Assembly: GCA_920105805.1 (NCBI GenBank)
Contig: CAKKTI010000001.1
Location: 202,706-266,705 of the forward strand
DNA: 64,000 bases
Source of the DNA: Condylostoma magnum
Taxonomy: Eukaryota; Ciliophora; Heterotrichea; Heterotrichida; Condylostomatidae
Direction: 5' to 3'
Position numbers and translations under genes: made by a program. The notes under the pieces are model-generated. The model saw only the letters and a list, made by a program, of their open reading frames with translations, did not search any database and was not told the origin of the DNA. Shown here one piece after another: positions 50,347 to 62,336 of this stretch (positions are counted from its first letter, which is position 1; every line of letters begins with the position of its first letter).

Positions 50347-53300
50347 CTATAAAGTTGCTAAAATTTCTTGTATCTGAGGAACTATTGCTGGTTTGTACTG
50401 CTGTTTTAGTAGTTTTGATATGTTTTATAATAATTTAGTCTAGTTAGTCTGTATATATGCCTTAAGTGTTGCTTTATTCCTAACATTATTTTACTTAAAC
50501 ATATACTGTAATTGAGATATCTTTTACTACACACCACTCGCTTATGGATTAGTTATGCTTTGCAGTTTAACATTTCAATAACTTTAAAACTGGCAAAACT
50601 ATGGTAAAATACTACCCTGTAGCAATAATCTGATAAACCATAAGTAAATTCCATCAATATCAGCAGGGTATTAATAATCAACAGGAGGTAGTCTTCATTA
50701 ATTGGGTCCAAAGAAGCTAATCAATTTGCACATTATTGAATCTCTGTTTTCATCATATCAGGGTTCAGGACTCTACAAAGGCTTAGTACCTGTGATCATA
50801 GGCCCTCCAACCTCTAATAATCATTCAGGCTTTACCTATGTTATATTCTTGACTGACGGCCTTGTAGTGAAGACTAAATCTTAATAACAAATAAACAAAG
50901 GAGGATTATTTGAGAACTAGTACGAAGTAGGATGGATAAAAATATGCTGATTGTTATTAGTAAAGGACTCATATTCCACAGGGATAAATTATGAGTCTAG
51001 TTGGGCATTGGACAAATAAGGAATCTTTTTTGTAGATGATCTCACATTCTCAGCTTCTAAGTCTTTTATAGCTATTTAATCAATAAAACCTGATATAAGA
51101 GAAATCAGCAGTTTGTCTTAGTTTTCCTTATTGGGATAATAAATATCAGAAAATTCGTGTATTTTAGGCCTTTTAGTATTAAAAACAATTCCTCATAACT
51201 ACCTGCATAATTTCAAGGCCTCATTAAAACTCTTATGATTCAATTAATTCTCATCACAAAACTATGAAATGTAATTCTTTTAGCCATTTCCCGCCTTTCT
51301 AAAAAAAGCAATGATAATCTTAAGCAAACCTAGCTAGTCGCTTCTATCATCTAATCATTTAGCATGCATTTCTTTGTACTCATATACAGATCTTTTTCCA
51401 TCCTCACTATGACTTTGCTGCAATATCTATTCAACACTTATGCACCCCACTAGTAAAACAGCTCACTCAGCAACCCCTAATCTCTCCGCTGTCACGATAA
51501 TCTTAGAAAATCTAGGATTCACAGGAATTTCCGCCATTTTCTTACCAATCTCACTGATTCTAAACCTATCAATACCTTAGTCCCGGGACTACACCAGTGC
51601 TTCTAGCTAATAAAGCTAGCTAAGGGCTGTATATATTGCATTTTTATCGGGAGAAGTAGGAAATGGAAATCTTTCAACATCTCTTATACCCATAGCTTTT
51701 AATTAAAGTACTACATTTTCTATAGGAATTTGTAAGATTTCAGGCTGGGAAAATTTCGGGAATTTTCCAAAAGCAGCGTTTGAGTATATTCTGTAGCAAT
51801 GACCTTCAGCTATTCTTCCTGATCTGCCAGCTCTTTAATCTGCACTTGCTTAGGAAATTCAGTCGATTATAAATCTGCTCATTTGCACCCTGGTATGAGA
51901 GGAGGAATTGCTGTATATTTTACGCTTTTCTAGCCCTGAGTCTACTACATATTAGATATTGGGAATAGTCAGGGAAGTTTCAGCTATGTTTGTTGCTATG
52001 ATAATCGTTCTTATATCGTCTGGGTAGGATTGGAATACTTTAAGTTGCTTTCTTGGGGAAAGCATTGAGTATAGAGTGAGTATTCTAGCTTCGTCTTTGC
52101 TAAGTTGTTGTTTGAGATAAGATTTCATGCGTAATACTTCACGTTTCCCTGTAAGAAATATTAAAATACTTCCAAAGGGCAGTTTTTAATGAATTTTTAG
52201 GGTTTTTTAAGCTACAAGGTTAAAATAATTTTCACGGTCTGTAGTTTTGTTATAATATATATTAACTGGGTATTATCTAGATTCCACATGTATTATATTA
52301 GGAGGATTCGAAGGAAAAAGTGCATTATTTTGAGTGAAATCCTCAATTCTTAGTGTAGCTGACATAATTATTACTTTTAATGGACTTTAGGGGCAATCTT
52401 CCCCCTGTTACTCAAACAACTTTTAACGTAAGGGTGCAATTCTAGATAATAATCCTAATAGAACATCAGTGTTAATGCTTCTTTCATGTGCTTCATCAAT
52501 TACAATACAGGAATATGCAGATAATAAGAAATCAGCTTCAATTTCTCTCATTAATATTCCATCAGTCATGAATTTGATTTGATTTAACTCTGGGTCAATA
52601 AAACTTGAGTCATATCTAACTTGGTATCCGACTTATTTCCCATATTCTAAATTAAGCTCATTGGAAACTCTTTAAGCTAGGGTCATAGCAGCTACTCTTC
52701 TAGGTTGTGTAATACCTATTTTACCCTTGTATAGGAAATTAGGATGAGAATACCCTGCTTCGTATAAGAATTATGGGACTTATGTCGATTTTCCTGAGCC
52801 TGTTTCACCGCATATCAAAGTAAAAATATTTTAGTTTATATTTTCCATTATATCGTGCTCTAATGGTATTATAGGGAGATCTTCTCTTATCTTTTGTAGG
52901 CTTTCTGAACGATTCACCTTTACTATGTTTTTATTTAGTTGAAGTTATTACTACGGCTGAGTGAATCCCATTAAGAAATCTGCGCTGGGTAAGGTTATTT
53001 CCTGTACGACGTATTCATCTCTTGTAGGTTTTGCATATTTTGCTATTTTCTTTTCATAAATTTCCTAGTAGTCTTTTGCAATTGCCTCTTCCTGTTTTTA
53101 AGGAGTTTATTTTACCTTACGTTCAATTTTAGGTATATCATAAACTGGTTCTTATACTACTTAAGACTCATCTACAAATGTTTCCTATAGTAAATCTGAG
53201 TTATTAGTTGCAAATCCTAGTTTTGACTTTATATAATTTTACTTCAATTACTCTTTTTTAGTTATATTCTAACCCAATTTGCGAGATTATTCCATTATTT

Positions 53301-53469
53301 ATACAACCCCTCCATAGCTGTTTTCATTAAGACAATTTTTACTTATAGATTCTTTTAGGTACTCTCTTTACTAATTTTTTAGCTTCTTAAGGGCAAGCTG
53401 TTATTTCTTTCTTTCTCTTCGCTTTAATTCGGTTTTACTTGGCCCTTTAGAAACCTTTTTACTTTTCAT
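50347..53469 (-). CDS. DHX37: DEAH-box RNA helicase, DHX37/Dhr1 (ECM16) type
   Basis: About 1040 residues. The N-terminal ~180 are basic and disordered. Motif I is [15 protein letters not shown] at residue ~221, with both Gln as TAA, followed by [15 protein letters not shown] and [20 protein letters not shown] (D325EAH). SAT is in IIMSATLRI, then [13 protein letters not shown] and QRAGRSGR. Winged-helix, ratchet and OB regions close it. The phrase around DEAH and the basic leader fit the Dhr1/DHX37 class, which removes U3 snoRNA during 18S rRNA maturation in the nucleolus. The subfamily assignment is moderate; DEAH helicase itself is certain. The stop is TAG 50349. Its ATG overlaps the upstream gene's TGA (ATGA). 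Confidence 0.85.
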
Positions 53470-55901
53470 ATTAAATTAGATTTATGATAATTAGAGATTT
53501 TTAGCTCAATAGGGGATACACTTCTAGTTATTCTGGGAAATTTTTGTCTTGAGCCAAGCCCTCCTGCATTGATCAGCACTTTTACTAAAGGCATTTTATT
53601 CTTCAGCTCTTCCTTATTAGAGTAGAATAGTTTTGGAGTTACTGATCTAATTTTGTCCTTTTGTAGCAGGTGAAAGGAATTGTTTGAAAAATTATTAGAT
53701 AGTCTAACAGCTCTGTATAAAACTGAATGGTTTGATTCAATCACTTGATTATCTACTTGTTTTAGTACTTTAGGAGGAGATTTTTATACAAATTTAGGTC
53801 TTTTTGGCTAAGGTAAACTGTTTTGTGTTTAATTCTACTAATCTTGCATTATAATAGGATATGAGTTTCTTTAGAAATGATATGATTTTGCTTAATTTGT
53901 TGACATTAAAGTGTCTCTGTATTCAACTAAGTTTAACTACTTAATAAAGACTTTAATATCAAAATTTACAATAACAGTGTCTTACTGATCATTAAGGTCA
54001 TCGTCTGATTGATCATCATTGTCAAATTAGTCAGAAAAGTCAACCTTTTTAGCTATTTTATTCAGTTTACTTATTGGTCTTTTTTGTTGTGTTTATTACT
54101 CATCTTTTTATACAGCATTTTATCTCTTTCTCAAAGCAAAAAACTTCGGCTTTTTAACTTGCTTTTGCAAAAACTTAATAAACTGTCTTTACTTCCTAAA
54201 AAACACTTTTCTATTAGTAAAAATTAGGCATTGTTTAATCAAAGCATACCCAAGATTATAAAAATCTTAAAATGAGTATAATTGCTTCCTTAATCCTCCA
54301 AATGCACATTATACAGTATAACTGTTCATTATCCCAAATTATTAAAACGCAGTAATCCTAGGTGTTCCTTATTGAAACTTAGGAACAGTAAATTTAGACC
54401 TTCTATATGATATATTCTTGTATGATTTAGATAAGGAATAGGGAATCATTTTTATTAAAAAGTTATCTCTTAGTTAATCAATTCCCCCATCTTGATAATT
54501 GCAACCATATAAAAAGGCTCCAAGTGTAGAAAAGTGTGTATGTAGATCATAAAAAAGGACAACATTTCTTTCCTCAGAAAACATTTGCATTAACCTTTTA
54601 GTATAGTATAAAGTTGGATATTTCTATTAGCTAGGATTATATCATTACATATGCAAATCTTATCCACTATAATCAGTTCTGGATCTCCCGTAATATACCC
54701 CATCTATATTAACCATTGGCACTATTTTAAAAACAAATCTTCTTCTTAAATACCTTCCCATTCTGCTCTTTTCAGTTAATTTGTTGATAATTCCTTCTAC
54801 AACATAGGATGAGTTAGTCTCACTTGGACATGTTCTAGCTATAATAAATACTCCCTTTTTCAAGTCCTCATAATTCTACTCTTTTAATCTCATCATTTTT
54901 CTTCCTCCAAAGCTTTTTAGCATTTTTGTTAATTCGTATTCATGGCTTTGGTATTTATGAATTTTACTAGTAATTGTTATTACAGGGCAGTTTAGTTGTT
55001 ATTGGCTTTTGCATAAAGTGTTAACTCTAGAGTACTTTGAAGGTAGCTAGCTTAGGTATTGCACTAATTATGAGTAGGAATATGGATACTAATAAGAAAA
55101 GTAGTAATTGATAGTTGGATCTAATAGTCTATACGTAAAAGTTAAGCAGTAGAAACTACCGCCATTTTTATAAGTGCTTTTTGTATATGATATATTCTCA
55201 CAATCTCTGTTGTATTATTCATTGCAATATACCAAAGGAGATATTTTATTATTGAAGTAAGAATTTGCTTTACTTAAATTTACGATAGAAAAAGTTATAC
55301 TGTGATTAGGTTTTCAGGTTTGAACTGAAAAATAGAATCATTAATTTACACTGTCTTACTCTTTATCATTCTCTACTTCTAATACAAATTAATTACTGCT
55401 AATTTATACAGCTTTACTAAGATTTCCAGACTCAAAATTAGATGAAAAAATTACTTATTGAGTTTGCTAAGCACTGATGTCAATTTACTCCTGGTTAGCT
55501 TAATTAGTTCTACTGTTCTTCTCATATACCACAACTCCTCCTAACTCATAATTATGCTTTCCTTATTTCTCTATTCATTAATTATCCATATATTTTTACG
55601 TTATAGAAAACAAAAATTGATAAAAGATTTATTAGGTATAAAATATACCCTAGTCAAAACAGTTCTCTTTTATAGCTTTATTATTATTGCTTTCTTCTTT
55701 AGGAAGTGTTTGCATTGTCGAATATGATAAATGAAAACTCTCTGATCTTCTTCTACCGTATAAACTGGGAGAGGTTGGCTCTGGGAAAAATTATAGTTGG
55801 TATTAGTCTTTATCCTTGATGTGGCAGCAACAATTTGATAAGACTCTTTTCCTTTGTAGAATTTACAATGAATTTATCATTTTGGTAATATATTTAATCA
55901 T
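53466..55901 (-). CDS. Cytosolic carboxypeptidase (CCP/AGBL)-like protein, probably inactive
   Basis: 811 residues in one frame, ATG 55901 to TGA 53468. The CCP N-domain is clear: SSNFESGNLSKAVQISSNQF, QWFYFSVQTWKPNHSI, SYFNNKISPLVY, NCPVITITS. The M14 domain follows: FIIARTCPSETNSSYVVEG, FKIVPMVNIDGVYYG, SGQDLHMQWYNPS, FYDLHTHFSTLGAFLYGC, MNSYTVQCAFGG. Active CCPs have HPGE, DLNR and a catalytic Glu before the NSYT block. Here these read CPSE (C358), DLHM (H417, M418) and Gln521. CCPs trim polyglutamate from tubulin, but this one looks like a pseudoenzyme. A ~270-residue basic, disordered tail follows. The stop overlaps the helicase start. Confidence 0.85.
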
Positions 55902-56291
55902 TTTTATTATCTAATGTTTAATTATCGAATACGCGTTACTGTATTAAACTTAGTAAAAGATATTTTAAAATATACAATTAAAAAGGTAATAAACATATAG
56001 GGAATTCTTATAAATTTATCACATTGGTTTAAATATACTTAAATTTTATATAATTATTTATTAATATGTGTTGTGCAATTTCATACCACATTATAATTCT
56101 ATTTAAATAATAAAAGTAAGTCTTACCTCTCAAATATTTACTGAATAAATTAGTGAATTTAAAATATTGGTTAAACCGTAAATATTATTTAAAAATACTA
56201 AGATCATCATAGCAAAAGGTAGCTCAAAATTTTATCCCTCTTTTTTATTCTAAATTCTGCTAAAAGGTTAATATTTCTATTTAGCCTAAAA
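55902..56291. other. Divergent intergenic region, no gene seen
   Basis: About 390 very AT-rich bases between the CCP-like gene (minus) and the helical-repeat gene (plus). No frame is convincing on either strand, and I see no RNA gene or repeat. It presumably carries both promoters. Confidence 0.45.
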
Positions 56292-58802
56292 ATGATATAA
56301 AGGTAGATTGTATTCAATTCGGTGTAAGAAGCCTACAAAACAGGAATGATATCATAAGAGATTAAACATACATTCGAATACTAATTAAATAAAGATTAAG
56401 AAGGGTTTATTTTAGCATGTGAGTAGATAATAATTCAGGTAATAGAATTCTGTCCTTCTTAAGAATAGATGCTTGATTATATAAAAACACTTATTGACTT
56501 AATAAAAGGTCTAAACCATGACTATTAGCTCCAAAACATCTATCAAAAACTTATATAAAAAATATTTTCTCTTATAGTTTAATATACATTTGATAGTAAC
56601 AATATAAGAGCTTCTATCGCACTGAGTGGAATTAATTATGGATTCTAGCAAAAGTTGATTTCCTATAATGAAGAATATTTTCATCTTGCTCAAAAATGGA
56701 TTTAAGAACTAAGTTATACTGATTACCCATTTTAATTATAGCTTATTAACATATTACTGGATTGAAATTAACTCTAGTTATGTTAGTACATTTTTGAAAA
56801 GGGGGAAATTGCTTAATAAGCTATGGTTGTAATGATAAGAAATCTACCGGAGGATACTATTAGAAGGTTCTTTACTTTTAAAAAATGGTCAGGAGGGAAA
56901 GTTTTTGTTGCCTTTTTAGAAAAATTAAAAGAACTAAATTGAAATTAGCATGATGAGATAATGTATAGGAAATTAGTCCAATGCTATGGTTAATACAGTA
57001 AAAGTAAATTTGATAAAACTAAAATAATGTTTTTGTAAAATGTAGTTAATTAGACTATTAGTGAGTAATTTTTGTTTAAAGTAATCGATGCTTGCAGTGA
57101 AAATGATGGTGATCTTATACAATTTATTGAATTTGTACTAGCAAAAGTTATGTAATAAGACTAAATTTCGTTGCTTATAGAGAAACACAGCCTAGATTAA
57201 CTAGTTTATTTTGATTATCCTTTTAACTAATTAGTTCTAATTGAACAGTGCTATAAGATATTTAAATAAAACTTTTGAAAATGCAAATTTGATATTGATA
57301 GCTTTAATTTAGATATATGAATCTCTAAGCTATAATAACTAGATATAAAATAGGCAAATTCCCTAATTTTTTTACTTTTGAAAATAATTAGGCATTTTGA
57401 TTAAAGTATAGAGCATATTTAGCATAAATTTACAGTTATTTATGACAGAGTAATCAACTTTTTAGTATAAATGTAACAAGAAGATAAGCCTTAACAAATA
57501 TACGAATATAAGGAAAACTAATACTGATGTAAAAAGCTTAACAGTAGTTCAATAGATAATTTCATCATGATATTCAATCATATAAGAACTCTTTATAAGG
57601 ATGACAATTAAAAGTATCTTTAATACTGCTAAAATATAATTGAAGTAACATCTGAGAGGATTAGCTCTTGGCCATACTTTCTAGAAAATTTCACATTTCA
57701 AGAACTTAATTAAATGAAATAAACTAATACTGATAACATTATTTTCATATAGAACGATTAAGTCGACTTACATTATTGCAATAACAACTAAGTATGATAT
57801 AAAATTCAAAAACCTGATCAAAACTATCATATATACAAAAATAATTTGATTAACCTAGTTATAATGGAATTAGCAATGCTTAGCTAAGCTCCTGAACCTT
57901 TAGATGATAATATACTAGAATTTACTTTTCATACTTTCAATTAAGGATTTAGAGATAAATCGCCTATTCTAACAAATTTAAGCTTGCATCTGCTAGGATA
58001 GCTTGGTTTACATTTTAAAGATTTTGGCTAATTGTTCTTGTAACTTTTCTTAGAATAAATATAATGAAATAAACTAGATATTAACTAATATTATACTATT
58101 TTCTATACCTTCGATATACTATGTCTGTATTAGTTTGATAAGGAGTTTTAGAATAATATAAAATGATTGATAATGATTACAACTAATTTGTTAGAATTAT
58201 AACAATAAGAATATTCATTTGATCTGATAAAAGCTCTATGTAAAATTCTTTTATAGAGTAATAATATATTATAGGAAGATATGCATATTTCAATACTGAA
58301 AAGTCTATTACAGTACTATTTTTCAAGTACATTTTAATATTAGAATCTAATCGTTTAATTTTTGAAAAACTATACAAGAAACAATTAAATAGATAGATTT
58401 GCAAGAACACTAGAAGACTGTTTTTAGCATTAAAGAATTAATTTTATGAATTTTTGGAAATGGAGAAATTAAAACTTACTTAAAGAATTATAAAAAATAC
58501 TTGGAAAGTAACAAAATATAATAAAGATAATTTTAGATCATCTTAAATACAAAAATATAGCTGATTAATATATTCAAATTTTACATTATATCGACTTCAC
58601 CTTATTGGCAAGCAACTATTAATTAAGAAGTATTTTGTAGTAACTTGGAAGAATCAAAAGAGTTTTAAGAGTCTCTTCATCATTGAGCACTATTGAATAG
58701 GTTATCAAGCTTATGAATCGAAATATAGAAATGAATAACTAAGAAGAAATAGAAATAATACAAATTGAAGACGATGAGTAGTTTATAATTAAAACAGGTT
58801 AA
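56292..58802 (+). CDS. Large helical-repeat protein, unknown
   Basis: About 836 residues in one frame, ATG 56292 to TAA 58800. It is almost entirely helical with HEAT/ARM-like spacing and many Leu/Ile/Phe (FILACEQIIIQVIEFCPSQE, TFHTFNQGFRDKSPILTN, LSLHLLGQLGLHFKDFGQ) and a short acidic end (EIEIIQIEDDEQF). No named family is recognised; an exportin- or importin-like solenoid or a scaffold would fit the fold. The 56292 start is preferred over the ATG at 56823, because the ~175 residues before it are coherent in the same frame. UAR codons are very common. The stop could also be a UAR some codons downstream (58809 or later). Confidence 0.68.
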
Positions 58803-58956
58803 TTGCATTAATTTCAAATACTATAAAATCTAATAACTTTATGTAGTAAAATATACATAAACATTAACTGATTAATTTTCTTTGCACTAAGAAAACAGTA
58901 AATTGCATATTGTGTGGCCCTTATTAAAATTAAACCATATTACTCCTTATATAAAA

Positions 58957-59415
58957 ATGTTTTCTGAAGTCAAAACGTATCAAAAGGCTTCAGTACCAAT
59001 AGCTCAACCTATTCCTCTTACTTGAAATCAATCAATTTTCACATAGAGTATATAGAAAATGATGGGGTATTAGAACCATCTAACTAAATTATCTCTTTTG
59101 TATTAAGTAAGCACATTTTCCAAATTTGAGCCAGCTAAAGGTTAGGCCAGTATGGTATGTTTCCTCTGTGGGCACCTTTTCAAAGGTAAAAAGGGCCTTA
59201 ATCAACATATAGGGAAAATGCATATACTTCAAGATAAAAAGGATGAGTGTTCCATCTGCTATAAAAAATTTAAAAACAAATATGCTGTAAAGTTCCATAT
59301 TACCTAAGTTCACGAATAATCTACAAGAATAAATTGTGACATCTGTGATAAATAGTTTTACAATAAATACATGCTTTCAAGACATAAAAAACAAAAGCAT
59401 TTATTAAAAAATTAG
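58957..59415 (+). CDS. Three-finger C2H2 zinc-finger protein
   Basis: 152 residues, ATG 58957 to TAG 59413. After a ~75-residue leader there are three C2H2 units: CFLCGHLFKGKKGLNQHIGK, CSICYKKFKNKYAVKFH and CDICDKQFYNKYMLSRHKKQ. The linkers do not match the TGEKP consensus. It is likely a nuclear DNA- or RNA-binding protein; the target is unknown. The stop falls directly after the last finger's basic end (KHLLKN). It is 154 nt downstream of the helical-repeat gene and converges on the next gene with a 40-nt gap. Confidence 0.8.
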
Positions 59416-59455
59416 GTTTAATGAAATATTTTTAAATGAATTTGTGCTTAGGCTA

Positions 59456-60121
59456 TTATTTCATTTGAGAAAGAGAAACTTATTTCGTTCTTGTATACCT
59501 TGTTTTATCTGGGTAATTTAGTATGGTTTTTGTTAACTTGTTTAATAGATCTTTTGATATAATAACCTTTTAATCTGTGTTTTCATCTATATTTTTTAAA
59601 TGTTTAACAAAAATATAGCTATTATTAAGCGATTATTTATCAGGACCTGTATACAAATTACTTCTTAGACTAGAATGAACATCCAGTAAAATTGAGTTTA
59701 TTGTTTTGTTATATAATTGTGAATGATCAATATGCATGGAAGAATTGTTCTTTTATATTCTTTCATGGGTACTTTAGTAATTGAATCTCATTGATTTCTA
59801 GATTTCTTTTGATGGCCTTCTTTATCTTAATCTAAATTTTTACTTATGATTTGGAATTGTATCTAGTCATTTTGCAGTTTCAGATGATCTTTTTATTCTT
59901 TGTTTTTAAGTTTCATAATTAATCTGAGGAGTTGTTCTTGGGGAAGCCTGCTTTGTGATTCTACTATTATTCCTTATATACATTTTAGCATGATTTTTCA
60001 AAATAGCCTTATTCATTCTTAATTTATACTACCAAGCTAACTTATCTCTATAATCTCTCTTTATTACGGGTGTTGTATCAATAGACCTAGATTTTCTATC
60101 ATGTATATAAACGTTGTACAT
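59456..60121 (-). CDS. Unknown 221-residue basic protein
   Basis: ATG 60121 to TAA 59458, 221 residues. It is basic and mostly disordered (MYNVYIHDRKSRSIDTTPVI, KQASPRTTPQINYETQKQ, KFRLRQRRPSKEIQK), with one more ordered patch (NSILLDVHSSLRSNLYTG, YIFVKHLKNI). No domain is recognised. The Thr-Pro and Arg/Ser-rich content suggests a phosphoregulated cytoskeletal or nuclear protein, which is a guess. It shares a 153-nt divergent region with eRF3. The composition and start are consistent with a real gene, but no homologue can be named. Confidence 0.6.
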
Positions 60122-60274
60122 TTTTAAAATACACAAAATAAATAACTCAATACACAACAACTAAAACTACGCAGTATGTTCCTGCCCATCCTTTACAACA
60201 TTTAAACAACTACAATTAAACTCAAATCTATAATCAACCGTTTAAACTTTCCGTATATTTCCTAGATAATAAAT

Positions 60275-62314
60275 ATGTCGGGATAAGATAATTTCGGTGG
60301 ATTTAATCCAACCTTTAGCTTTAGTCCAGAAGGTGGAGGATTTAACCCCGGCATTAGTTTTAACCCTTCAGCAACCCCCGAATTTACCATGGACCCAAGT
60401 GTAGCTTTTGACATAAACTAGTTCTAAATGGAAATAGAGGCCCCAAAATAAGAGGAGCCCAAGGCACCTCCAAAGCCACAAGCCAGAATTTTTAAAGATT
60501 AAGTAACAGGTCTTAACTATGACAGTGTTATGGAGTGCTATATGGAGCCAGGCACCAACAAGTATATATAATTTAACTACGACACAGGTGAATGGGAATA
60601 CCTCGAAGACGAAGATAAGTTCGGATTTGATCCAGAAGCGGAGCTTCTAAAAAGTACTTAATTGCACACTGATAATTAAAGATAAAGAAAGAAAAAGAAG
60701 CCAGCAGTCAATGTGCCAACACTAGCTGAGAAGCCAATTCGTCCCAAGGTCGTCCCAGTAGAGCCGCCTCAAGACAAACCTGCTCTTATTGCTAAGCTGA
60801 GGGCCTAATCTACTACCTCTGAGGAAATCAAGTTATACGAGCCCGACAGTTCCCGTGAGCCTGTAAATATAGTATTCATTGGCCACGTGGATGCGGGTAA
60901 GTCGACGACCTGCGGTAGGATTTTGCTGGATACTGGGAAGATTGATGAGAGGACAGTATCGAAATACGAGGAAGAGGCACGAGAGAAAGGAAGAGAGTCT
61001 TGGTGGCTGGCTTACATACTAGATTTAAATGAGGATGAACGAGCTAAGGGCAAAACGGTTGAGGTTGGAAAGGCTTACTTTGAAACCCCCACTAAACGCT
61101 TCACTATACTAGATGCCCCAGGACACAAAAGCTACGTTCCTAATATGATTGCCGGGGCCTGTCAGGCTGATTACGCAGCTTTGGTTATCTCTGCTAGAAT
61201 AGGTGAGTTTGAAACTGGGTTTGAGAAGGGAGGGCAGACATAAGAGCATGCAATGCTGGTAAAATCACTAGGAACCTCAAAACTGATTGTGCTTGTAAAT
61301 AAGATGGATGATCCGTCAGTTTAGTGGTCCTAAGAAAGATATGATTAAATACGAAATGACCTAATGCCGTTTTTCATAAATTAAGCTAAGTTTAATGAGG
61401 ATGATATTCTGTGGATTCCTGTATCTGGGCTAACTGGGCTTAACATAACAAAGAATGTAGATCCTTAGGAATGTCCTTGGTACTCTGGGCCTACTTTCCT
61501 AGAGTTGATTGATACAATTCCATAGGCACAAAGAGATCCTGAGGCTTTGCTTTGTTTGCCAATTCTAGATAAAAATAGAGAACAAGGGTTGAATATAATG
61601 GGAAAAGTGGAGAATGGGCTGATTGTTAAAAATATGCGATGCTTTATTATGCCCGACTGTATAAAAGCAGAGGTGCAGGATATTTTTGGACCAGATGATA
61701 TTAAGTATATGTATGCAGGTCCTGGGGAAAATGTGAAGGTAAAGCTTAAGCTTCCTGAAAATTCAGAGATTCTTAGGGGGTATGTTGTTACTGATATACA
61801 TGAAAAACTGCCAACTGCTATGGAATTTTATGTAGATCTGTAATTGCTGGACTTATTGGACCACAGGCCATTAGTTACTGCTGGATATGAGTGTATTCTT
61901 CATCTTCATACAGCCATTGAGAATTGCGTTATTACTGAAGTTAAGGGTATATGGAATAATGAGAAGAAAAAGTGGGAAAGAGGGAGATTTGGGAAAAGTA
62001 ACAGTAGACTTATTGTGAAAATCAGTTTGGAGAATCAAATTACTGTTGCTAAGTATAGTAGTATATAATAGATTGGAAGACTTACCATTAGAGATGAAGA
62101 TAGAACTATTGGAGTAGGCTATGTAACAAGGCTGGAGTAAGTATAAGAAGAGAATAAGAAAGTGTAAGAGGAGGAAAAGAAGTAAGAGGAGGTTTAATAA
62201 GAAAGGAAATAAGAAGAAATAAAGGAGGAAAAGAAAACAAGCTTTGAAGATTAGAGAAAATCTGAGGTTGAGGCATTCTTACCAAATTAGTTTAGTTAGT
62301 AGACATTTTATTGA
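60275..62314 (+). CDS. Translation termination factor eRF3 (GSPT/SUP35)
   Basis: About 679 residues. The N-terminal ~190 are a Gly/Asn/Phe- and Pro-rich disordered domain ([20 protein letters not shown]). The GTPase follows: G1 [11 protein letters not shown] at residue ~203, then the eRF3-type [19 protein letters not shown]3 DAPGH (~279) and G4 NKMD (~342). Beta-barrel domains 2-3 bind eRF1 ([43 protein letters not shown]). It drives stop-codon release with eRF1. An unusual ~57-residue Glu/Lys/Gln tail (62141-62311) holds about ten UAR codons read as Gln. The stop is taken as TGA 62312, but TAA 62138 or the TAG TAG pair four codons before the TGA cannot be excluded. Confidence 0.93.
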
Positions 62315-62336
62315 GTGAATTATTAAATTAGTAAAA

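Noticed and set aside
56511-56693. 60-codon minus-strand ORF
   Set aside because: It is antisense to the N-terminal part of the helical-repeat gene starting at 56292, whose frame is coherent.
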